Made by a program: the position numbers and the translations under genes. The notes beneath the pieces were generated by a model. That model searched no databases, had not been told where the DNA came from, and was given only the letters and a program-made list of their open reading frames with translations. From the NCBI GenBank assembly GCA_000711775.1, contig ARYC01001238.1, positions 1-64,000 of the forward strand: DNA of 64,000 nt. The letters run 5' to 3'. Shown one piece after another: positions 45,572 to 56,301 of the stretch (the stretch's first letter is position 1; each line of letters opens with the position of its first letter). This stretch comes from Oxytricha trifallax. Its lineage: Eukaryota; Ciliophora; Spirotrichea; Sporadotrichida; Oxytrichidae.

Positions 45572-45733
45572 CAAAACCCCAAAACCCTTTCAGTAGTTTG
45601 ATTGAGTTTTTGATTGATAAAAGTAGACTATTAGTGCATACTTTATTAGGGTTTTAATAGGGTTTATTTAGGGGTTTAATGCTTAAATATTACTAATTAA
45701 AGTGAGTATAACAAGTGAGTTTTTAAAATATTT

Positions 45734-47732
45734 CACACAAACATAAGCTAAGAATCATGTGGCAGTTCTCTGAATTTGATCTTTCTAAATTTTAGTTTGA
45801 TCGTATCTTGCGTTACTTCAGTTTCATTGTTTGGTTTGATTATTGTAGAGTATGCAAGCTCTCTGAGGCATCCATTAATTTTATTTTTATCGAGATATTG
45901 ATTTATTATTTACTTAGAATCTCTCTCATTCTTACAGCTAAAGTAATCTTTCCTTGGAATATCACATTCTATTATTATTGCTATTAATGCCCATATATCC
46001 CACGCTATATCCCCATCTCTCCAATCTTCTCTCTCGGGGAAATATCCAGGAGTGCCTCGTACATTTCCTAGCGCAGTGGCTTCGACTCTTTGAGCCCTGT
46101 TGAAATCAATAATATAGGCTCTTAGAAGTTGAAAGTCCATCATTATATTTTCTTACTTTAAGTCTCTATGAACGTAACCTAGCTTGTGAAGCTCTTCTAT
46201 TTCCTCAACTATCTGTTTTATTATCTAGCCAATTTACCTTTGGCATCTGTTGTCAGATTAAAAATCTCTGTAAGTCATTTCAATGAGGGGAAGCCTAAAT
46301 GCTACATGATTTCTTCCAAGTAAAATGGCATCAAGCTGAATTATATGCCTGCACTCTTTAAATTTTGCTTATTAAAGAGCATAATACTCATTAGCAAATT
46401 CCATTTATAACTTGTGATCAGCAAGAAAGTAATTAAAAGGATATTTATTTTAAGCATATTAGTCATCAATAATGACTCTCTTCTCTATTTTATCTTCAAG
46501 AGTGAGATAGCTTTCTAGGCAAGAATCTAAGTCAATAATTTTTAATAAGGGAATCTTCATTGCCTCTATTTTAACCATGATTTTATTGATCTCTGAGACT
46601 GGGAGGTTCTTGTCAGCTTACTTAATTTTGCTTACTTCTATACCTCAACCCTAAGAGACTCGGAAGAATTTCTTGACCTTCTTTTTCATAGGAATCTTTT
46701 ACCTATAGTTTCATGAATAAACACAAAGCTTTGATTGTGCTTTTTCTTTAAGCGCACTTTAAGATCTCTTGTATGAGAATAAGGCTTCTCACAAAACTCG
46801 CAGACGTACTTCCCATCTTTCTTTTAATACTTGAGATATAACCTTGGCATATTGTTGTGTATATCTCTCAAGTGTCTCTTATAAGTTGACTTGTAAGGGA
46901 AAACTTTATTGCATTCTTTGCATTAATAGTCAACTTTGGCTGGTATTTATTAATGCTCTATGGAGGGTTGTTTAACCTCCTCCTCAATTTGCAAAGCTTC
47001 TTTGATAACTTCCTACTTAACTTATATTTAAATCTCAAAACTAGACTGGTCAAAGTGTCATAAGTAGGCTCCCAGTGAGTACAAGCGTCTCTGGTCTCTA
47101 CTTTCTTGGTTGCTGGAATGAGTAAGAATTTATATATTTACCAAGAATTATTAATTAATCAAGTTTTTCTCAATAGTATTTTATTATATATTTACTAATA
47201 AAATAATTAAAACCGCACTCCAACCCTAACGATAGATTCATTTGGGTTAGAGTGCGATAGAGTATGAATTAAATAATATATTAAAAAATTAATTAAATAT
47301 CACATATCGTTTGTAATAAACATCATTTCATTTTAATTCAATTTAATATCATTTTAGTTTTATTATAAATCATACTTAAAAACTGATTGAATTTTTAAAC
47401 TTTATCAATTATTATTTTTAAAAAACTGTAAATTATAAATAACTTAATTATTAATTTAATCTATGTGCAATCTATAATAAACGATATGTGATATTAATTA
47501 ATTTTTTAATATATTATTTAATTCATACTCTATCGCACTCTAACCCAAATGAATCTATCGTTAGGGTTGGAGTACGGTTTTAATTATTTAATTAGTAAAT
47601 ATATAATAAAATACTATTGAGAAAAACTTGATTAATTAATAATTCTTGGTAAATATATAAATTCTTACTCAATGATAACTTTTATTGACTTGATTCAAGT
47701 AATGCTGCTCTTCTCAAAAGGTTAGCGCTCAT
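45734..47732 (-). pseudogene. TBE-D 57-kD zinc-finger/kinase gene, split by nested element
   Basis: ATG at 47732 (MSANLLRRAALL). The 551-bp element at 47120-47670 interrupts it about 20 codons in. The fingers are complete: CKECNKVFPYKSTYKRHLRD...H and CEFCEKPYSHTRDLKVRLKK...H (about 46920-46740). Kinase-like region: HRDLK near 46165, then IIDFNRAQRVEA (DFN) and GTPGYFPEREDWRDGD; the C-terminus KIKFRELPHDSQLMFV ends at TGA 45734. The kinase part is open for over 100 codons, so the main lesion is the insertion. It is the best reference here for the A-type 57-kD sequence. Confidence 0.85.
47120..47670. mobile_element. Nested inverted-repeat element, 3-bp AAT duplication
   Basis: Ends GAGTAAGAATTT...AAATTCTTACTC; arms 47120-47312 and 47479-47670 are nearly identical (containing AACCGCACTCCAACCCTAACG). 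Flanked by AAT (47117-47119, 47671-47673). The empty site GGAATGATAA is seen in TBE-A at about 1755, confirming the boundaries. The 166-bp centre holds no gene. The ANT-type duplication equals that of TBEs though the ends are unrelated. Confidence 0.88.
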
Positions 47733-48309
47733 TTTAGTTTGCTGTTATATTTTATTATAATAATGATAAAATATACCTTGATAAACTATTATAGTAGAGT
47801 ATAAGATACTCTGGTAGATTCTTTGCTGAGAGGTAAGAAAATTAACTAACCATAAAAGACTGTAAGTTGACATATTTTATGAGAATTTTAAACATTTTAG
47901 TAAATTAAAATACTCCTAATGAAGTTTTGTTTCTCTAGGAGGTCTTCCAAATCAGAATTGAACTTAATTTGGAGGTAAAGTTATAAAACATTTTTAAAGT
48001 TAAGATGCTCCTAATTAAGTTTTAACTTTAATATATAACTCCTAATAAAGTTTGAACTTAATTTGGAGGACCTCCTAAAGTAATTAAACATTATTAAGAG
48101 CAATTTAATGGAGATAGATTGATAAAAATTGAAATCAATCTGTGAAACTTGGAGCAAGCTTTTCAATGCTTCTCCTCATATCTCCTCATATCTTTTCAAG
48201 GTTGACCTCCAGTAGGTCTTCCCTATTTGGTAGTAAGATTTTAATAAACTTAGAATGGATATCCATAATTTTAAATTTTCCATTAACATTTCTAGAAAAA
48301 GTAAGCAAG

Positions 48310-49095
48310 ATGGAGTCTATGAATGATGCAATTAAGAGTATTTAATCTAAAGATTTAATAGGAAAGTTCAGAAGTAAAGAAGACCTTTACAGATACTTGG
48401 TATAGCAAGGTAAGTTTTCGCTTATAACTAACTTGTTAACAATATTTTGATTGTTCTTGCCAACACAGGAGGGAACAAAAATATCATTCTTTAAAGGCTT
48501 ACTGAGTGAAGAGAAAAAACTTTATGTCTAAAATTAGGATAATTGAAAATCCTAACTACCCTGAAATATTAGTAACAAATCTCTATGATGATGCTATGAG
48601 TGATTCAGATGTTGCTATCTACCTTCAATCAAAGCTACAGCTCTCTAATAAGTTGGCAGAGAGAGACTTCCTCTTTGGTGTTCTAGGAACTCTGAAATCT
48701 GAGTACTAAAATGAAGTAATTTAAGAAGCTCACAAGAAACGCTATAGCATCTCTCATGACGAAAAAGAGAAGCAGGGTATTAAAATCTGCTAGACCTGGC
48801 TCTAGGAACTGCAGAAGCATCCATTCTTCTCAAGTAAGCTTAGTTTTCTAACTTTATAGAAAAACCTGGTACTGATATATACTTGATGAAAGAGCGCAGC
48901 AAATTAAACAGAGAGAGAAAGTCTCAAGTAAAGCATGAATTGAGTAAGAGACTCTTCAAAGATTTCTAAAAGGCAGACGAGATGAACATAGATGCAGAAG
49001 ATAGCGCTAAGAGAAGAAACATGGGCCCAAACAAGCCATAAGAGGAAGAAAAGAAAGAGAAGCCAAATCCCTTTACAAGTAAATTAAATATGTGA
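48310..49095 (+). pseudogene. TBE-D 22-kD gene, damaged
   Basis: MESMNDAIKSI at 48310. The intron 1 acceptor AG is lost near 48450, and deletions and shifts occur near 48490-48530. The core ENPNYPEILVTNLYDDAM and KLAERDFLFGVLGTL remains. Intron 2 (GTAAGC...TATAG, near 48833-48858) is intact. The C-terminus is at TGA 49093-49095. Confidence 0.85.
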
Positions 49096-49101
49096 ACTTA
49101 T

Positions 49102-50129
49102 TCATTCGTTTAAATCTAAAATTTATTTATTTACACAAAAACTTCCCTTCTCTTGCACATACTTTATCATTATAATCGCTGACTCTCTCTTAATAAAATC
49201 TACTGTATCTATCTTTAAATCATGTATCTGATGGTAGAGCAGCAATTTCTTATAATGACCTTTCAATAACCCCCAATATAATTCAATTCCATAGAACTGA
49301 GGACTGTAGGGAACATTAAATACAGGTGTTATGTTTAGCCTTTCATATTCCTTCCTTGAGTCTTTAGTTTTATGAACTGACAAGTTATCAACGAACAGAA
49401 TAATCTCTTAGTCAGCGTATTTGTCTCTGAGTTATTGAAAGAACTTAATATATTATTCAGTCTTTATAGAACGAGGGTGGATAACATAAGTCTCGAGGCC
49501 ACTATCTTCACTTATTCCACCAAGAATAGCATGAGTTTAAACCTTAACTTTTTAGTCATAAACTTCTATATTACTATACCTCTTGTACCAAGACCTTGAT
49601 ATAAAGGTATTAAATGTAAATACAGCTTCATCAGCGTGTATAAACTTTATATTATGCTCTTAAGACCTCTGCATTTAATCGAATATATAATTTAAATAAG
49701 TCTTATGGAGCATTAAAGTCAATCACTCTCTTAATGTGATTGACTGTCTTGTAAGATATTCCATTCTTTTTATTAATGTTAGCTATCGATTAAGCAAAGA
49801 TTTGAAGCTCAGGAAATTGGCGATGAAACATCACAGCCCTCTAGAGAAATGACCCCAGTATTTAAGAGTCTTATCATTAATAAAATATTCAATATGATGC
49901 CGCTAAAATTTTAAGGGTCTGTTAGGCTTAGAATTAAGCTGCTATCTCTTTAAATTAATTGCTAATAGACAGTAAGACCTCACAATTGCAGGAGATTTAT
50001 GGAGCAGTCTTGCTATAGATGTGTAATTTAGAATAGGTTTGAGTTGATCACTATAATCATCGCACCCATAACGCAACTTAAACAATAAATAAATATATTC
50101 ACTGTCATAAACTGACCCCAATCTCGCAT
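49102..50129 (-). pseudogene. TBE-D 42-kD DDE transposase with deletions
   Basis: ATG at 50129 or the upstream in-frame ATG at 50133 region; reads ARLGSVYDSEYIYLLFKLRY, HKSPAIVRSYCLLAINLKRQ. Deletions near 49840 and 49705 disrupt the region before the first Asp. IHADEAVFTFNTF, LFVDNLSVHKT and the Glu block (GIELYWG, with the preceding Asn replaced by Tyr) are all present to TGA 49102. Confidence 0.87.
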
Positions 50130-50255
50130 ACACTCACTTAAATTACTAATATTTAAACATTAAACCCTTACATAAACCCTATTAATACCCTAATAAAGTA
50201 TGCAATAATAGTCTACTTTTATCAATCAAACAACTGAAAGGGTTTTGGGGGTTTT

Positions 50256-50870
50256 ATTAGAGTCCTAAAAGACCTAATGAATAAAGCCTTCAATTTAATG
50301 ATCAGGAGTTAGATACACTACTCTTTAACCTAAACTTACTGGCTAGATGGATATTTTTCCTTAACAAACACATTGTTACTAATCCCATACATTAAAACTG
50401 AGAAAAAGACCCTTCAATTAAATCTGTTTTATTTTAGCAGAGGCTTTCAACTAAGAAAGACACATGATCAGTTCTATCATGCCTGAAAGAATCCATGTTA
50501 GTGCTGGTGATTGAGAAAGTTTGACTCACTTAAACTACAAGTAATACATTATCATAAACGAGATGGTTGATATTAAATTCTTAAGATACAATAGAAAGAG
50601 CTTATATGATACTCAAAGAATGATTATTCGTAAAGATCCATAAAAATTTCAATGCTTTTAATATTTGAATGCAACCTTCAGAAGAGACATCACTTTGAAT
50701 GAACTTCAAATCATTGTTAAATATAAACACTTTTTGTAGGGATATATCATTTCTTACTTTAATATACCATTCAAGATATTCAAATAGGTGCTTAAAGGAT
50801 AATTTCAATCATCATTTTTATTTATTTTCCAACTAATATACAAGAAAATGAGTTTACTTTCATAAAGGAT
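50256..50870 (+). CDS. Host gene, 3' part, downstream of TBE-D
   Basis: After precise removal of TBE-D with one ATT the frame continues ...KLYQVRVGH|QSPKRPNEQSLQFNDQELDT, LLFNLNLLARWIFFLNKHIV; TGAs occur in frame near 50400, 50465 and 50518. A later open frame, MVDIKFLRYNRKSLYDTQRM, KFQCFQYLNATFRRDITLNE, LQIIVKYKHFLQGYIISYFN, runs to TGA about 50880. Family unknown. The joint across the transposon is in frame, but the TGAs make the 3' part look decayed. Confidence 0.45.
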
Positions 50871-51281
50871 CTTCCTACAATGAAATTTTTATTTTAAATA
50901 GTAGCCAACAAAAGTCATGGATTAAATGGACAGTAAAAATAAATCCAATAACTTATCCAAATTTAAGATTTAATTCCTGCTTTAACTTCAGACTCAGTTA
51001 AAATAAAAAGAATGTTGTTTCCTACAACCAAATTCTATTATGCTTGGTAAGATCAGGTGCTGGTAAAACAACAATCTCAATTCTTAGAAATATATCGAAT
51101 TCTTTGATGATTGGGATTAATGAATATTCACAGAAATCAAAAATACTAATTTTAGAATTTATTTCATAGTAATTTTTTAAATATTAATTTATTAGTAAAC
51201 AAAATAATAATCAACATACAGAAATAGAGAATTGGAAATAAATTATTAAATGATTTTAGTGTTTCATTCTTTTTTCAGCTA

Positions 51282-52263
51282 TTAAGCGAGTATAATTAAA
51301 ATGGGGAGACAGTTAAAATTAAATCAAAAAAGAGTTTAAATAAAATTATGATCATCTCAATATAGATGAGTTAAGATGCAACAGTCACTAGTTTGAATTA
51401 TATTTGAGTAGATCCTTATTTAAATTTAATTAACTAATCAACTAACTAAAAATGGAATTTTAGCTTTTTTATCATCTTTTCTGATTTTTTTTATTTTTGT
51501 TCATCGATCAAGTAGATGCTGTAGCTGATCTTCAAGTTTTTTCATAATTTTCATAGATATCTTCAGGGTATCTTCAGGATATCTTCCTCAAAAATTTAAA
51601 GTGTGGAGAGTGTGGAGAGTATGGAGAGTGTGGAGCCCAATATTGACAATAATAGTAGTAATAGCACTAATAATCTCAAAATCAAGCATTATTATGAGTC
51701 TGGTTGAAATTCTAGAGAATTTCAAAATTTTACATCACTGATTTTTTCTTAGTTTTCATCAACATCATCTTCATCATCATCTTCAACATTAGACATCACA
51801 TCTATGAATTTTAGAAAAACAAGATGTTTTTGAAAAAATCCCAGACTCATAATAATGCTTGATTTTGAGATTATTAGTGCTATTACTACTATTATTGTCA
51901 ATATTGGGCTCCACACTCTCCATACTCTCCACACTCTCCACACTTTAAAATTTTTAAGGAAGATATCCTGAAGATACCCTGAAGATATCTATGAAAATTA
52001 TGAAAAAACTTGAAGATCAGCTACAGCATCTACTTGATCGATGAACAAAAATAAAAAAAATCAGAAAAGATGATAAAAAAGCTAAAATTCCATTTTTAGT
52101 TAGTTGATTAGTTAATTAAATTTAAATAAGGATCTACTCAAATATAATTCAAACTAGTGACTGTTGCATCTTAACTCATCTATATTGAGATGATCATAAT
52201 TTTATTTAAACTCTTTTTTGATTTAATTTTAACTGTCTCCCCATTTTAATTATACTCGCTTAA
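51282..52263. mobile_element. 982-bp fold-back element with 420-bp arms, TA duplication
   Basis: Arms 51282-51703 and 51841-52263 are almost identical inverted copies. Ends TTAAGCGAGTATAATT..., flanked by TA (51280-51281, 52264-52265). The arms contain repeats of GTGTGGAGA. The 137-bp loop (51704-51840) carries, on the minus strand, an acidic reading frame (LKFIDVMSNVEDDDEDDVDE) that looks like a captured gene fragment. No transposase. Probably a non-autonomous Tc1/mariner-type element. Confidence 0.85.
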
Positions 52264-52269
52264 TATATA

Positions 52270-53590
52270 ATTTCATATACTAATGTGAATCATTCTCAGG
52301 TATTCTTATTTAATCTTATAAATAGGGTTAAATTGCCAGTTTTTTATTATTAATTAGTAACCAAAAAAAAATTATTTGGTGAATGGCCCGTTTTATTATA
52401 AATATGTAATTAACTTTCGTAAATGATACTACGCCTAAAATTATTTAATATGGTATAATTTTTAACAAAAAGTAAATATACAGGTTTCCTCAAAATATTT
52501 TTACATTTACTGATCCTTGGCATCCAATTGTATAAGGATGTGACGCAGTCTCTGCGTAAGCATAGTTATCTTTATTGTTACTGCATAGTAAATTTCTAGT
52601 CAGAATGGTTACCAAAGTACTCCATCAAAGTTATGAGGTCCAACTATCATATCTCTATATCTTGCTTTTAAAATAATTGTCACAGTCTTTGAAAGTTTGT
52701 TAAGAATGAAATTCAATATTTTATTTCAATTAGCTGAGAATATACAGATTTTTTTCGTATTTCATAGAATTGACTATATTACTTAGAGTAGAATTAAAAA
52801 TAAAAGTCAAGAAAGAAAGATAATAGTAGTAAGTTCTAGTAGTAATTTCTTAATAAAGATCACTCAAAAATGACATTGAAATCTATAATTGTAGAAATTG
52901 ATTTAGTTTTTGGGTAGAAAGCATCAATGCTTACCGCTGAATTATAAGTAGAGATTAATATATAATTTAATGTAGCACCAACAGATGGCGCTTAAAATCT
53001 TAGTAATCCTGTATATTTGTACATTGCCTGAAAGTTAATGGTATTTTGCCATGCTTAATTACAAAGATATTACTTAAAAATGAGAATTAATGCAAAAAGA
53101 AATTATTTAATTTAGAAATAAAAAACATCTTAAAATCATATTAACTTTTCAGAAGGAAATGAATCATATATTCAATAAATGCAATGATTAAGTAAAGAAT
53201 TTGTTTAGAATGGGAGGATTATTTTAGCATCTGCAACATAAACATGTAAAAATTTTTGAATATCTATTCCAAACTCAGCCTCTTCTCTCTAAAGTATTAT
53301 CAGCAATAAGTAAATTATTACTGCAAGCTTATACTTCTGATGCTGTGTGATTAAAAGAGTATTTGTATGAATCTGTAGTTCAAATAATTATCTCAAATCA
53401 AAGCTCAAAAGAAAAGGTATTTTATCTATTTCTAGTATTAAATTGAGTTAATTTCTTAATTATATTATATTAGCATTGCAAGACTGAGAGATCACCCCAG
53501 AAGTTATCAGGAAACTTTTCTAAACAGCCATCTATTTCTAGGTATGAAATAACAAGTTTAGCATTCCAAAAAATACTTTTAGCTATCTGT
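52270..53590. other. AT-rich DNA, possible 3' end of the surface-protein remnant
   Basis: No frame could be supported with confidence. No repeat recognised. Confidence 0.3.
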
Positions 53591-54056
53591 ACATAAATTA
53601 ATCAACGATCAATTGGTCGAAAATCACATTCCATATCTTTTTGGTTCGTCATACGTTCGATCAGGGTATGGATAAATCCATTGGTTATTATAGAAATATT
53701 TCTAATCTTTGCAGTTTAAGCAAAATTATTCAGCACATCGGTAAAAAACGTATAGCAAGTCTCATTGCAAACTAAATAAGCGTTATCAATACAGTTGATT
53801 ACTTAGAAATTAAATTGTAAAAGGAATAGATGTCTCTTAACCAATAATGTCTGGCCCTACTAGCTCCATCAAATTTGTGCCAATCACTAATTCTTCAGAT
53901 GATAAACTTATAATTCTTGTTTTTGCATCAAAGTCAGTGATGAATGAAAGTTAATCGGCATCTTTAACTTCTCATTAACTAAGAATGTTTTCTTATTCAT
54001 TTTAGGAAATAAGATCTTTTTAATGAGGCTTTTCCTATAGTGATAGTGTAGAATGC

Positions 54057-54416
54057 AATGAGTCTACTGTGCTTGGAAAAGGGATCCTGTATCCCAGAAG
54101 AAAAACTAAGCACGGGTAAAAACTACTGTGGATTTTCCCTGAGAGCTAACGCCGGGGTTTTAGAAACAGAGAACTAGAGAAAGCCAACAATCAGCCGAAC
54201 AGAAGATAAACATCTCCGGAAGGGGCAATTGGAAGTTGCACTGATCGAGATAACCTGGGGTTTGGGCCAACACAGAAATACCTTTACTACAAAGCACATA
54301 GGAACTCAGAAAGTCAAGTGTTTGTCCGAGAGTACTTTGAAAGGTTTGATGTTAATTCATATAAACGGTTGATAACCTCCCGTAAATTAATTCAATGGCT
54401 AAAAATCATCATCATC
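54057..54416 (+). mobile_element. SINE-like retroposon, 14-bp target duplication, (ATC)n tail
   Basis: A 360-bp segment with much higher GC than its flanks, bounded by direct repeats ATAGTGTAGAATGC (54043-54056 and 54417-54430). The 3' end is a simple tail AAAAATCATCATCATC. The body shows RNA-like helices: GTGCTT/AAGCAC (54069-54074 with 54108-54113) enclosing GGGAT/ATCCC (54081-54085, 54091-54095), and GCAA/TTGC (54225-54228, 54236-54239). This fits LINE-mobilised retroposition of a structured RNA. No A/B box of a tRNA promoter was recognised. It sits inside the surface-protein remnant. Confidence 0.6.
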
Positions 54417-56283
54417 ATAGTGTAGAATGCTACAATATAAATAAATCGTCAATAGTGTCTGTATGAGTTATACAAATATGAGCAGTAGCAATTATTATAT
54501 AAGTCAAAGATTTATCTGTATTGTAGCCAACTAAGCATTTTTTATATAAAAAAAGTCTCAGCATTAGTGTTATCAACGAAATTAAATCAAAACTTAGTAA
54601 AAGATTAGTAGAATCCCAAGAAAACCAGGCATCATTAATAGTATAGTCATAAAATTTAATGCTAACATATATATATTATAAAATATAGTTTATTCTTTTG
54701 AATATTCATATGTTTATGATAAATACATTTCTACAAGATAATTTATTCCATTCTTAAATATTTACTAATCAATATATTAAGAGACTGTAATATCAGTATT
54801 ATTTTTGTTACAAAGGAAATTATAAAATTATAAATAATCGATATTCGTCCAAATTAGTCAGTTGCTATAAAAGTAAATTCGTAACTTGCAATATTTCAAA
54901 CAAAACTTTGTACAGTTCCACTAATAATTAATTCACCATTTAATGGATTTAAAGTTGCGGCTATTCATGCAGTAAAAGCCAAATATTTTAAAGATTTGGG
55001 CTAGAGATAATTTATTTAACCCCCTCTAAATATATGAAGTTTAAAGCTGTAAAATTTTAATTTTAAGTAGTAATAAAGGAAGCGATTAAAATAAAGTTTC
55101 ACTTAAGTCTAAAAACAGCTGCTTATTTTTCTTTATTTTTATTGTAATGTTGTATAAAGGCTCTTTATCATCATTTGAAACCTTCATAAATAGATATTAT
55201 AATTGTGTATTCATTGCTTCCATTATTAAATAGCGGATAATCTGTCATAAAAGTTATTCTTGATCATCAGAATTGTCTAATGTGAACTATCTTATTGAGA
55301 AAGAATTACTGAATCTGCATTCCCTAATAAATCTACATAAAAAAATTGCTTAATCACTCTCCGGATCACTATATATATTCAATTATCAAATTATTTTCAT
55401 GGAATGTTGAGAAGGTTATTTCAGTTTCAAAATTTTCACAAGCAGTTGATTGTTAATTTTACTAGCATCTCTAATTCTATTTTAGCTTAGTTTAACTTAG
55501 TTAAAGAAAGTTTAATTGTAAGTAATAATTGCAATATATGACAAAGTCCATGTCCAAGCATATTTATTATCATTCGGTGTGATTTTTAGTGTTCTTAAAA
55601 TAGTGTCAAGTACATTATAATGTTGAAAAGCCTTTATCAAATAATGCATAGTAGGTAAATGTCATTTTAATACCAAGAGAGACAGGGAGCAAAAATAAGC
55701 TATCAACACCTCCTATAATCCAAGCTCTCTCTAATATGTTTTATGTTTCTCCACTAATATCTTTGTAATCTTCAGATAAATTAGGGTAATTATATTCCAA
55801 ACACTCTTAACAGGTTTCTATTACTAAGTAAATTTAATTGTAATATAAAAACTTGAGTATTCTAAGGGTGTTCATCTTCTCTATATAGACATTCACAGAT
55901 TTGCTCAGTACTTCTTAAAATATTGTGATAAATAGCCATTGATCCAGTTTGTTATGAAATATAGAAAATAAGTGGCATTTGATAAAATTAATTGAACGGT
56001 GTTATTTTTTATAGTAAATCCCATTTTTGTTTAAATAGTTCAGAAGATTTTGCAATAAAAAAGTGCTCACTCTCATTTTTAAAGAAGAAAGATGAAGACT
56101 TAGAATGTGTCGGTGTGATGAATGAAACAATTCTATGTATTAAGAGATATGGCTTTTGAAGCCACAATTTGCATATTATCTCTATTTAAATTATTAAAAT
56201 AAAGAAGAAAAGTCTCATTAGGAGATTTCATAACTGTCAATGTCTTCAAGCTCACTATTCATTAATATAGGCTATAAAATCGA

Positions 56284-56301
56284 TATATATATATATATAT
56301 G
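56284..56301. repeat. Short (AT)n microsatellite
   Basis: ATATATATATATATATAT run in non-coding DNA. Confidence 0.7.

Larger units (their letters stand above)
45572..50255. mobile_element. TBE-D, with a nested inverted-repeat element (4684 bp total)
   Basis: C4A4 ends of the A/C type. The last base G of the right end is missing (…GGGGGTTTT directly before ATT). ATT duplication at 45569-45571 and 50256-50258. Without the nested 551-bp element and its 3-bp duplication it is 4130 bp, close to TBE-A, which it resembles most. Gene order equals TBE-A. All three genes are damaged. Confidence 0.95.

Noticed and set aside
51749..51943. Minus-strand ORF with VWRVWRVW
   Set aside because: It starts in a GTGTGGAGA repeat of the fold-back arm; only the loop part might be coding-derived.
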